Positions 1 through 5,507 of a DNA stretch of 10,890 nucleotides are shown here, piece after piece; position 1 is the first letter of the stretch; each line of letters opens with the position of its first letter. Source of the DNA: an uncultured Campylobacter sp. (GTDB taxonomy: Bacteria > Campylobacterota > Campylobacteria > Campylobacterales > Campylobacteraceae). The notes under the pieces are model-generated. The model ran no database searches. It had not been told where the DNA came from and saw only the letters and a program-made list of their open reading frames with translations. Position numbers and translations under genes: made by a program. Location: NCBI RefSeq assembly GCF_938018145.1, contig NZ_CALIII010000097.1, positions 1-10,890 on the forward strand, written 5' to 3'.

Positions 1-96
1 TTAAGCGCAGATCTTGCCGTCAAATTTAAGCAAAACGGCTTTACTTCGGGCTTTAAATTTAAAGCCGAATTTAATCCTGCGCCGCATCAAATTTGA
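1..96 (+). CDS. C-terminal end of an upstream gene (partial, unidentified)
   Basis: Frame 1 is open from the first base to a TGA at 94-96 and gives 31 residues ending in ...NPAPHQI. The stretch carries alternating Lys/Phe residues (VKFKQN, GFKFKAEF), which could be a beta-strand-rich tail. The stop lies 38 bases before the ATG of the next gene on the same strand, which fits two genes of one operon. No family is recognised. A 61-codon frame starting at 14 overlaps it, but its composition is Arg/Lys-rich and it runs into the SDR gene, so it is judged a shadow. The real reading frame could also be on the other strand; confidence is low because only the tail is visible. Confidence 0.4.
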   Translation, partial: LSADLAVKFKQNGFTSGFKFKAEFNPAPHQI

Positions 97-134
97 CCGC
101 CCGCGTCAAAGTAAATTTATCAAAAAGGCAAAAT

Positions 135-971
135 ATGAAAATAGCCGTAAACGGCGCAAGCGGATTTATCGGCGGCGAACTCTGCCGCTTTTTTAGAACC
201 CAAGGGCACGAGACAGTAGCTATCCCGAGGGCCGCCTACGCCGACAAAGACGCGCTCAAAAACCTCATCAAAGGCTGCGACGCGGTTATAAATTTAGCCG
301 GTGCTTCTATCGCGGCCAGATGGAGCGAGGCGTATAAAAAGCGTCTTCGCACAAGCAGGATAGAGACGACGCGCACGCTGGTTTGCGCTATAAACGAGCT
401 AGAAAATCCGCCATTTTTCATCAGCGCTTCAGCCGTCGGCATCTACGAAAACAGCCTTAGTCACGACGAGAGCTCGGTCAAATTTGACCGCGGATTTTTG
501 GGCGAGCTGGCATGCGAGTGGGAGAGCGAGGCCGCTAAAGCGCGGACGCAAACGGCGATATTTCGCCTAGGCGTGGTGCTGGGGCGAGGCGGCGCGCTAG
601 CTAAGATGCTGCCGGCATTTAGGCTCGGTCTTGGCGGCAAGATCGGTAGCGGCGAGCAGGCGTTTTGCTGGATTCACATCGCTGATTTGCTAGAGGCGTT
701 TAAATTTACCTTGCAAAACCGCCAAAGCGGCGTTTTTAATCTCGTTTCGCCGCAACCTAGCACAAACGGCGAATTTACTCAAATTTTAGGCGAGGTTTTA
801 GGGCGACCGACATTTTTTAAAGTACCTAAATTTGCGTTAAATTTGATGTTTGGCGAGGGGTCCGTCGTGCTGCTTGAAGGTGCGAAAGTTTATCCCAAAG
901 CTTTGATAGAGAGCGGATTTAGCTTTAAATTTGGCGATCTAAAAACGGCGCTTCGGGATATTTTGAAGTAA
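135..971 (+). CDS. TIGR01777-type SDR family protein (NAD(P)-binding epimerase-like)
   Basis: This is a predicted cytosolic Rossmann-fold protein of the extended SDR / YfcH-like (TIGR01777) group; the substrate for this group is unknown. Residues 7-13 hold the dinucleotide-binding motif GASGFIG. Residues 50-80 contain the family-typical AVINLAGASI and a basic RxxxSRIETTRTL helix. Residues 96-104 give ISASAVGIY, with the SDR Ser and Tyr. Residues 144-160 (FRLGVVLGRGGAL) and WIHIADL at 179-185 are also typical. The last ~55 residues match the C-terminal domain usual in the group (DUF1731). The start at 135 is chosen over an in-frame ATG at 93 because the Rossmann fold begins directly with MKIAVNGASG and an AAGG-type RBS lies just upstream; the 14 extra residues would be Lys/Arg-rich and unlike the family. 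Length 278 residues is slightly short of the ~300 usual. Family call is firm, function is not. Confidence 0.9.
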   Translation: MKIAVNGASGFIGGELCRFFRTQGHETVAIPRAAYADKDALKNLIKGCDAVINLAGASIAARWSEAYKKRLRTSRIETTRTLVCAINELENPPFFISASAVGIYENSLSHDESSVKFDRGFLGELACEWESEAAKARTQTAIFRLGVVLGRGGALAKMLPAFRLGLGGKIGSGEQAFCWIHIADLLEAFKFTLQNRQSGVFNLVSPQPSTNGEFTQILGEVLGRPTFFKVPKFALNLMFGEGSVVLLEGAKVYPKALIESGFSFKFGDLKTALRDILK

Positions 972-1233
972 ATTTAAATAATTTTGCCTGCTTAGCCAAA
1001 TGCTCCGCTTCGGTTTTTGCAAAATGCGGCTCGCGCCAAGCCAGCGTAAATTTGACGCCACTACGAAAATTTAGCCGCATAGAATCTCGTCCGGTTTTAC
1101 CACAAATCCAAATTTTAAAAACGCAGGCGTAGAGGCATAAGAGCAAATACGATAACGCCCTAAAACATAAAATGCTTTGCCCACTGATATGGCAGGCTGC
1201 AAATCGGTAAGCAAAATTTAGCAAACCTGACGC

Positions 1234-1339
1234 TTAGGCAAAATTAGCACGATCCGCCCAAGAAAAAAAGCGATAAATTTTTTGACCGCCAAACGATGTC
1301 TCAAATTTACAAAACCGCGAGCCGATATTAGGCAAAATT
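1234..1339. repeat. 12-bp direct repeat TTAGGCAAAATT (two copies)
   Basis: TTAGGCAAAATT occurs at 1234-1245 and again at 1328-1339, 94 bases apart. An inverted partner, TAATTTTGCCT, lies at 979-989 just after the SDR stop. The copies sit in non-coding DNA. They could be scraps of a dispersed repeat or chance products of the biased AAATTT-rich word use here. Confidence 0.45.
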
Positions 1340-1341
1340 CG

Positions 1342-1373
1342 GCGTAAATTTGAATCAGACGGCAAATTTACGC
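1342..1373. terminator. Putative bidirectional terminator hairpin
   Basis: GCGTAAATTTG (1342-1352) and CAAATTTACGC (1363-1373) form a perfect 11-bp stem with a 10-base loop. A further G-U pair can close the base. On + it is followed by TTTT (1374-1377); on - it is followed by a T-rich stretch (GAATTTTG). It lies in the spacer between two convergent genes, where a terminator serving both directions is expected, although it is ~370 bases past the SDR stop and ~110 past the alr stop. The stem is only moderately GC-rich, so function is inferred. Confidence 0.5.
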
Positions 1374-1432
1374 TTTTGAAGATATCAGACTAAGCTCATA
1401 AATTTGGAAAGCTAGCTTTTGCCACTCGTTCT

Positions 1433-1458
1433 GCGCGCAGAGTTTGCTACCTGCGCGC
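1433..1458. terminator. GC-rich hairpin just downstream of alr
   Basis: GCGCGCAG (1433-1440) pairs with CTGCGCGC (1451-1458), giving an 8-bp almost all-GC stem with a 10-base loop. It begins 22 bases beyond the alr stop when read on the minus strand. No T-tract follows directly, so it may be a Rho-type or pausing structure, or a 3' mRNA-stabilising hairpin, not a classical intrinsic terminator. Confidence 0.4.
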
Positions 1459-1480
1459 TCAAGCGGACTTGCGAGAAGTT

Positions 1481-2485
1481 TTACTCAAACCGCCTCGAGA
1501 TGCTAGGCGAAAGTTTGGTCAAGACGTCATAACTGATCGTGCCGAAAAAATCCGCCCAAACGCTAGCGTCGTCAAATACGCAAATTTTATCGCCCGCGTC
1601 TTCGCAGCAAAAGCTATCCATCGACATTTTGCCAAGCAGTCGCTGTCCGCCGGCCGTCTTTAGCTCCCCCTCACCCGCATAGCGCAGCAGTCCGTCGCCG
1701 TAGCCCAGGTCGTAAACGGCGATTTGCATATCCTCGCTCGCGCAAAATTTAGCGCCGTAGCCCGCGCATTGTCCTTTTTTTAGCACTCTGCCGCTAACCT
1801 TATGCGCCCAGAGCGACGCCACGCGCTTTAGCCCCAAGCTTTCGTCAAACTGCGCGTAGCCGTAGGCTGCGATACCCACGCGCACGCACTCGTCCGCTAG
1901 CTCGCCGAAGCGCTCGGTCGCAGCGGAGTTGTGCGAGTGAAAGGTCAAATTTGATCCGCCGCAAATTTCGCGCACTACGGCTTTTGCCGCGTCAAAATTT
2001 TGCCTCTGCACGAAATAATCGCTACTAAGCTCCTCAGCACTTCTAAAATGCGTAAATGCGCCGCAAATTTGCAGTCCGTGCGCCAAAGCCGCCTCGCATG
2101 CCGCACGCACTTCACACGTGGCAACGCCGTTTCGGTGCATGAGCGTATCGACGGCGATATGCACGCGCGCGCCTTTTTTAAATTTAGCAATCAGCGAAAT
2201 GTCGTTTACCGCGTAGATAAATCGCTCGCTCTCGCCGCCCGTAGGGATGTGCGAAAGGATGAGAATATGCTCGAAAAAGGGTTCTAGCTCGCGCGCCTCG
2301 ACTTCGTTTTTGACCGCGCAAAATTTGATGCCGTAGCTTGCCGCCTCGCGCCCCACAAGCGCCGCTCCGTGCCCGTAGGCATTGTCTTTTAGCACCAAAA
2401 TCACGCGATCTTTGCCGCCGGCTTTGGCGCAAATTTTGGTTAGATTATGGATGTAGGCGGATCTGTTTAAAACGAGTTCAGACAT
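1481..2485 (-). CDS. alr: Alanine racemase
   Basis: PLP-dependent cytosolic enzyme converting L-alanine to D-alanine for peptidoglycan stem peptides. The N-terminal TIM-barrel part carries LVLKDNAYGHG, in which Lys33 is the predicted PLP Schiff-base lysine. Tyr243 in AGYGAKF aligns with the second catalytic base of the family, followed by YDLGYGDGLLR and the conserved GKMSMDSF. HSHNSAAT near the middle matches the substrate/PLP-phosphate region. Length 334 residues is on the short side for the family but normal for Campylobacter-type enzymes; the C-terminus ends shortly after the family-typical YDVLTKLSP motif, so it looks complete. The ATG (2485-2483) lies inside the end of the upstream 80-residue gene with an 8-base overlap, so the two are probably translationally coupled and transcribed with the pgp2-like gene from the promoter near 3700. 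Confidence 0.96.
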   Translation of the reverse strand: MSELVLNRSAYIHNLTKICAKAGGKDRVILVLKDNAYGHGAALVGREAASYGIKFCAVKNEVEARELEPFFEHILILSHIPTGGESERFIYAVNDISLIAKFKKGARVHIAVDTLMHRNGVATCEVRAACEAALAHGLQICGAFTHFRSAEELSSDYFVQRQNFDAAKAVVREICGGSNLTFHSHNSAATERFGELADECVRVGIAAYGYAQFDESLGLKRVASLWAHKVSGRVLKKGQCAGYGAKFCASEDMQIAVYDLGYGDGLLRYAGEGELKTAGGQRLLGKMSMDSFCCEDAGDKICVFDDASVWADFFGTISYDVLTKLSPSISRRFE

Positions 2486-2720
2486 TGAATTTTACGCCAA
2501 ACGCCTCATAAACGTTAGGAAGCAGCTTCCTAATACTATAATCATAAGAGTAAAATTTGGCGTAAAGCGCCTTTAGATCAGCCTCTTTAACCGCCGCAAA
2601 GTCAAACACGTCCGTGCCCGCAACCTTTGGCACTTGGCGGTCTAGCTCGGCGAAAAACTCGCCCCTAGCCTTTAAAATTTCCTCGATTTGAGCCTTTACT
2701 ATTTCGCTTTTTTCTTGCAT
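2478..2720 (-). CDS. Small conserved-looking protein of unknown function
   Basis: An 80-residue soluble, charged protein with no signal peptide or membrane segment. The first ~30 residues are strongly helical (MQEKSEIVKAQIEEILKARG) and the C-terminal half is aromatic-rich (several Tyr and Phe, including LYAKFYSYDYS). It is treated as a real gene for three reasons. Its ATG follows the pgp2-like TAA with no gap. A good RBS (GGAGAA) lies in the last pgp2 codons. Its TGA overlaps the alr start by 8 bases, which is tight operon packing. No family is recognised. Its position between a peptidoglycan carboxypeptidase and alanine racemase suggests, without proof, a cell-wall link. Confidence 0.82.
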   Translation of the reverse strand: MQEKSEIVKAQIEEILKARGEFFAELDRQVPKVAGTDVFDFAAVKEADLKALYAKFYSYDYSIRKLLPNVYEAFGVKFNV

Positions 2721-3656
2721 TTACTTCTCCGTTAAGATTTTAAATTTATCTTTATCTAGCCGCACATAGAGCTCTTTTTGCCCCTTAAATTCGTGACTAG
2801 GCGCAGCATAATCCTCGTCAAAAACTACTCTAAAAAGGTTTTGCCCTTTAGTGTTCGGGTACGGCGTCACGCTAAAATTTGAAGCTTTTATGCTCTTTTT
2901 TTCGTTTAGCGCGAAAATTCTCTTTTTATTTTCGGCAAATTTAGCCCTCGTTAGCGCGTTTTTGCCGTCTATTTTTACAAATTCGTCCGCGTAAAAGCCG
3001 AGGTAAATTTTAGTCTCGTTATCTCGCCACGCCTGCAGCCACTCGTGCAGATGCGCCAGAACGCGCGCTACGTCGTCTTTGCTAGCGTCTACCTTCTGGC
3101 TTTCGCTGATTATCACGACGCCTTCGCTGCCGATTAGTTGGCCAAATTTTACCAGCGCGTCGTTGTTAAACGCCACGCAGCCGCGCGTTTTTACTTCGTC
3201 CTCGCGCTTGCCTTTCATCGGCAGGCCGTGTATCCAGATGCCTCCGCCCGTTTTTTGTGCGGCTTTGTCGTGGGCGTTCGGGTATGATAGCGACATCGCA
3301 AGCGGTCCGTAAAAGGGGTCCGGCGGCGTAAATTTGTCCGTGACGTCGTAAACCCCGACCGGCGTTTTTAGGTCGCCTTCTTTAAATTTATCCCCGCTTT
3401 TGCCAGTTATCACGCTTTGAGAAAAGATTTGCTCCAGCGCTCCGTCTGCATACTCGAAGCTTTGCAGGGTTTTTTGCGCTTTATTTACGACGATGATTTT
3501 GGTTTTAGCCTCGTAGTAGCCGTATCTGACGTCGGCTGCGCCTAGCTTTTCCAGCCAGTATTTAGCGCCCGTCAAATTTGAGTCCGCTAAAGCTTCGGCG
3601 AGTAAAATTTGAGAAAAAAAAGCATAAAAAATAAGTAAGCCGAGTAGTTTTTTCAA
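2721..3656 (-). CDS. pgp2: YkuD-fold peptidoglycan LD-carboxypeptidase (Pgp2/Csd6-like)
   Basis: Predicted periplasmic enzyme trimming tetrapeptide stems to tripeptides, the activity that sets helical cell shape in Campylobacter and Helicobacter. Residues 1-20 form a signal peptide. A YkuD (L,D-transpeptidase fold) domain covers roughly 50-185: GGGIWIHGLP gives catalytic His143 and KTRGCVAFNND gives Arg158 and the nucleophile Cys160. Residues ~195-311 (WLQAWRDNETKIYLGFYADEF...) resemble the NTF2-like C-terminal domain of Csd6, which separates this group from ordinary LD-transpeptidases. The 311-residue length fits. The start is a TTG (3656-3654) preceded by AGGAAAA; no ATG lies closer to the signal peptide. 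Residues 25-29 read DSNLT, a Campylobacter-type N-glycosylation sequon, right after the expected signal cleavage site. First gene of a three-gene minus-strand operon. Confidence 0.9.
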   Translation of the reverse strand: MKKLLGLLIFYAFFSQILLAEALADSNLTGAKYWLEKLGAADVRYGYYEAKTKIIVVNKAQKTLQSFEYADGALEQIFSQSVITGKSGDKFKEGDLKTPVGVYDVTDKFTPPDPFYGPLAMSLSYPNAHDKAAQKTGGGIWIHGLPMKGKREDEVKTRGCVAFNNDALVKFGQLIGSEGVVIISESQKVDASKDDVARVLAHLHEWLQAWRDNETKIYLGFYADEFVKIDGKNALTRAKFAENKKRIFALNEKKSIKASNFSVTPYPNTKGQNLFRVVFDEDYAAPSHEFKGQKELYVRLDKDKFKILTEK

Positions 3657-3696
3657 AATTTTCCTAACGTTGAGTATTTTCGTAATAAAGGCCAGA

Positions 3697-3702
3697 ATTA
3701 TA
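3697..3702 (-). promoter_or_regulatory. -10 hexamer for the pgp2-alr operon
   Basis: The minus strand reads TATAAT here, within TGTAATATAATTC, which matches the sigma-70 -10 consensus. The predicted transcript would start near 3690 and carry a ~35-base leader before the TTG. Campylobacter promoters often lack a clear -35, and none is seen; an A/T-rich stretch lies upstream instead. Confidence 0.55.
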
Positions 3703-3742
3703 TTACATTTTCTCTTAAAAATTTTAAAAAGCTTTTATTTTG

Positions 3743-3751
3743 TGTTACAAT
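3743..3751 (+). promoter_or_regulatory. Extended -10 promoter for the copper-chaperone cassette
   Basis: TGTTACAAT is an extended -10 element (TGn plus TACAAT) preceded by an A/T-rich tract with T-runs, the usual Campylobacter sigma-70 layout. Transcription would start near 3758, ~30 bases before the ATG at 3789. An RBS (AAGGA, 3776-3780) stands 8 bases before the start codon. No obvious copper-responsive operator is recognised. Confidence 0.5.
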
Positions 3752-3788
3752 AGCGAATATCAAAATTCCATGTAAAAGGACGCAAAAA

Positions 3789-4283
3789 ATGAAAAGCAAA
3801 TTTTTAGCTTTATCTCTGTTAGTCGCCTCTTTGGGCCTTGCAAATGCCGCAGATATCGAGATCGTTGATATCTACGCCAAGGCTACACCTCCCGGCGCAA
3901 AAAATACGGCTCTGTTTTTCGACATCAAAAATAACACAGATAAGCCAGTAAAACTAGTCGGCGCTAGCTCTCCGGCAGCCGCTACGGGCGAGATACATAC
4001 GCACAAAGAAGTAGACGGCATGAAAAAGATGGTACAAATAGAAAATATTGAAGTGCCTGCGATGGGCGAGGCAAATTTAAAACCTGGCGGTCTGCACGTA
4101 ATGCTAATGGACATCAAAGCTCCGATCAAGGAAGGCGACAAACTAGACGCTACGCTAGAGTTTGATAACGGACAAAAACTTGAGCTAAAAGACATCGTCG
4201 CAAAGTCGGTCGTAGCTAAAAAAGACGGCGAACACGGACACGATCACGGCGCGCACGATCACGGCGGACATCATAAGCATTAA
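3789..4283 (+). CDS. Periplasmic copper chaperone, PCu(A)C family, with His-rich tail
   Basis: Predicted periplasmic Cu(I)-binding protein that hands copper to CuA/CuB sites, usually together with Sco. Residues 1-20 are a signal peptide with cleavage after ANA. The mature domain is cupredoxin-like with the full family pattern H-X10-M-X21-H-X-M: His70, Met81, His103 and Met105 fall at exactly these spacings (GEIHTHKEVDGMKKM and GGLHVMLM). After the domain, residues 148-164 add eight His in 16 residues (motifs HGHDHG and HDHGGHHKH), a likely second, possibly Cu(II)- or Zn-binding, site. The stop overlaps the next ATG by one base (TAATG), so the two genes are coupled. The order PCuAC - small protein - Sco is also, from memory, found near alr/pgp2 in C. 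jejuni, where it is linked to cbb3 oxidase assembly. Confidence 0.92.
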   Translation: MKSKFLALSLLVASLGLANAADIEIVDIYAKATPPGAKNTALFFDIKNNTDKPVKLVGASSPAAATGEIHTHKEVDGMKKMVQIENIEVPAMGEANLKPGGLHVMLMDIKAPIKEGDKLDATLEFDNGQKLELKDIVAKSVVAKKDGEHGHDHGAHDHGGHHKH

Positions 4284-4744
4284 TGAAAAAATTTCTCATA
4301 GTTTTGGTCGCGCTAGTCGGGGTTTTTGCGACCTCGGCGTATCTGTTTTTTAAACCGCAAGCGCAAGAGGACTTTTTGAGCGCAGAGGACGTGGGGGCAA
4401 ATTTAACCCCGCTTCCCTGCGATATGAACGCCGAGCACTCATGCGGCGTAGAGTTTCGCGGCAAGACGGTTAAATTTAGCCTCTCGCCAAAGCCCGTTTA
4501 CACGATGCAGCCGACGATCGTGCGTATCGAGGGGCTAGAAGGGTTTAAAAACCCGAGCCTTGAGATCCACGGCGTAAATATGGACATGGGTGTGATTAAG
4601 GCCGAAGTAGAAAAACGCGACAACGCCTACATATCAAACATCGTGCTAAGCGCGTGCCTGATAAACATCATGAGGTACCGTTTCGAGGTGCTTGAAAACG
4701 GCAAAAAAAGCGGACTTTATATAGACTTCGACTTGCATCAATAG
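4283..4744 (+). CDS. Membrane-anchored periplasmic protein of a copper-delivery cassette (Sco-neighbour type)
   Basis: A 153-residue protein with one N-terminal hydrophobic segment (residues 3-22) that could be an uncleaved anchor. The remainder is predicted beta-rich and periplasmic. Possible metal ligands are Cys46 and Cys54 (CDMNAEHSC), Met75, His96, Met100 and Met102 (HGVNMDMG), Cys125 and Met130. The MDMG element followed ~20 residues later by a VLxxC...M stretch resembles small proteins often encoded beside Sco1/SenC genes (consensus like MDMG...VLPVC), so a copper-related role is inferred. It starts in the TAATG overlap with the PCuAC gene and ends 28 bases before the Sco gene. No exact family name can be given. 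FixH/YtkA-like immunoglobulin-type folds are the nearest comparison. Confidence 0.8.
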   Translation: MKKFLIVLVALVGVFATSAYLFFKPQAQEDFLSAEDVGANLTPLPCDMNAEHSCGVEFRGKTVKFSLSPKPVYTMQPTIVRIEGLEGFKNPSLEIHGVNMDMGVIKAEVEKRDNAYISNIVLSACLINIMRYRFEVLENGKKSGLYIDFDLHQ

Positions 4745-4772
4745 ACGCAAATTTTACTTAAAAGGACGGATG

Positions 4773-5351
4773 ATGAAAAAGCTTATTATCGTACTTATAC
4801 TGATTTTAACGGTTCTTGGCGTAGGTTATCTCGCATTTTATTCAAACAAATACGCCCCTAACGGTCAAAGCGCAAACGTCGCCGAGGGTCTAAAAAATTA
4901 CGATTTTACCGGCAAGGGCACAAACGGCGCGGTGAGTCTAAAGAGCTTTGAGGGTAAAAATAAGATCATATACTTTGGCTACACCTCGTGTCCGGACGTC
5001 TGCCCCGCGACTTTAGGTATCTTAAGCGGCGTGTTAAACGAGCTTAAAAGAGACGATATCGTCGTGATTTTCGTCACCCTAGATCCGGAGCGCGACGAAC
5101 CTAAAAACGTCGATGAGTACGCGAAGTATTTTTATCCAAATTCTTACGGTATAGTATTAGACGATCTACCTAAGGTTGCAAAAAGCTACGGCGTGAAGTA
5201 TCAAAAGGTGCTGCTTGAAAAATCGGTCATGGAGTACTCCGTCGCTCATAGCTCCTCGCTATACGTACTAGATAAAAACGATAAATTCGTCGCCGAGATC
5301 TCCAATCTAACGGCGCAAAACATCAAGAAAACGCTGGAAAATCTGAAATAA
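4773..5351 (+). CDS. Sco1/SenC family copper chaperone / thiol-disulfide protein
   Basis: Membrane-anchored thioredoxin-fold protein that delivers copper to, or reduces cysteines of, CuA-type centres. Residues 4-22 form the anchor. The metal/redox motif is TSCPDVCP with Cys73 and Cys77, and the third ligand is His159 in VAHSSSLYV. VTLDPERDEP (~101-110) is the family's conserved acidic loop. Length 192 residues is typical. Two ATG codons stand side by side (4770 and 4773); the second is chosen because the RBS AAGGA (4762-4766) is 6 bases from it and only 3 from the first. Campylobacters carry a cbb3 oxidase, which lacks CuA, whereas NosZ encoded directly downstream has CuA, so NosZ is a plausible client. 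The adjacent nos promoter suggests separate control. Confidence 0.93.
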   Translation: MKKLIIVLILILTVLGVGYLAFYSNKYAPNGQSANVAEGLKNYDFTGKGTNGAVSLKSFEGKNKIIYFGYTSCPDVCPATLGILSGVLNELKRDDIVVIFVTLDPERDEPKNVDEYAKYFYPNSYGIVLDDLPKVAKSYGVKYQKVLLEKSVMEYSVAHSSSLYVLDKNDKFVAEISNLTAQNIKKTLENLK

Positions 5352-5396
5352 TAACAGCTTTATTATTTAGTTGTTATGAGTGTTACGTTATAACAC
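5351..5396. other. Cluster of short inverted repeats after the Sco gene
   Basis: ATAACA (5351-5356) can pair with TGTTAT (5372-5377), extended by one G-U and one C-G pair around an 11-base loop. GTGTTA (5380-5385) pairs with TAACAC (5391-5396) around 5 bases, and GTTATAAC (5387-5394) is itself an 8-bp palindrome. The TGTTAT at 5372-5377 can also pair with ATAACA at 5390-5395. No T-run follows, so this is a poor terminator; it could be a weak terminator for the Sco cassette or an operator array for the nos promoter ~40-80 bases downstream. Confidence 0.35.
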
Positions 5397-5430
5397 AGAG
5401 ATATTTTTTTATGCTCAATTATTAACGATT

Positions 5431-5444
5431 TTGATTTAAATCAA
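5431..5444. promoter_or_regulatory. FNR/CRP-family operator upstream of the nos operon
   Basis: TTGATTTAAATCAA is a perfect 14-bp palindrome and an exact match to the FNR consensus TTGAT-N4-ATCAA. Its centre (5437.5) lies 41.5 bases before position 5479, the start site predicted from the TATAGT hexamer, which is the class II activator position. In the related Wolinella succinogenes, Crp/Fnr-type regulators (Nss proteins) control nos, nap and nrf genes; which paralogue binds here cannot be told from sequence. Confidence 0.8.
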
Positions 5445-5466
5445 TATACTTTAAGCCTTCCGGTTG

Positions 5467-5472
5467 TATAGT
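5467..5472 (+). promoter_or_regulatory. -10 hexamer of the nos operon promoter
   Basis: TATAGT (within GTTGTATAGTTTC) is one mismatch from TATAAT and falls at -12 to -7 if the FNR-type site is centred at -41.5. The predicted start is A5479, leaving a 29-base leader to the ATG at 5508. The RBS of the first gene is weak (GAAAGA, 5497-5502). Confidence 0.65.
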
Positions 5473-5507
5473 TTCATTAATAGAAAATTTAAATTTGAAA
5501 GACATTT

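Larger units (their letters stand above)
972..1480. other. Gene-poor spacer between convergent genes
   Basis: About 510 bases lie between the stop of the SDR gene (+) and the stop of alr (-). No convincing gene is visible. A minus-strand open frame (925-1224) overlaps the end of the SDR gene, is rich in Cys/Arg/Phe/Lys and has no recognisable domain or clear RBS. The spacer is full of AAATTT words, short repeats and inverted repeats, listed separately. It may contain the decayed remains of a gene, but nothing identifies one. Confidence 0.6.

Noticed and set aside
93..134. Upstream ATG giving 14 extra residues to the SDR protein
   Set aside because: The extra residues are not family-like, and the ATG at 135 has an RBS and begins directly with the Rossmann motif.
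14..196. A 60-codon plus-strand open frame at the left end
   Set aside because: It runs into the SDR coding region in another frame and is a run of Arg/Lys residues; the frame ending at 96 looks more natural.
925..1224. A 99-codon minus-strand open frame in the spacer after the SDR gene
   Set aside because: It overlaps the SDR 3' end, has Cys/Arg/Lys/Phe-rich composition typical of noncoding AAATTT-rich DNA, and lacks a domain and a clear RBS.
2000..2287. A 95-codon open frame opposite alr
   Set aside because: It is antisense to the conserved alr sequence and has no family features; GC-rich codons of alr create such shadows.
3721..3740. A terminator in the AAAAGCTTTTATTTT stretch
   Set aside because: It lies between divergent genes, where no transcript should end, and the stem is A/T-only apart from the central GC; it is better read as the A/T-rich upstream part of the promoters.
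3872..4195. A 107-codon minus-strand frame opposite the PCu(A)C gene
   Set aside because: The plus strand carries the full H-X10-M-X21-H-X-M pattern and a signal peptide; the antisense frame is a shadow.
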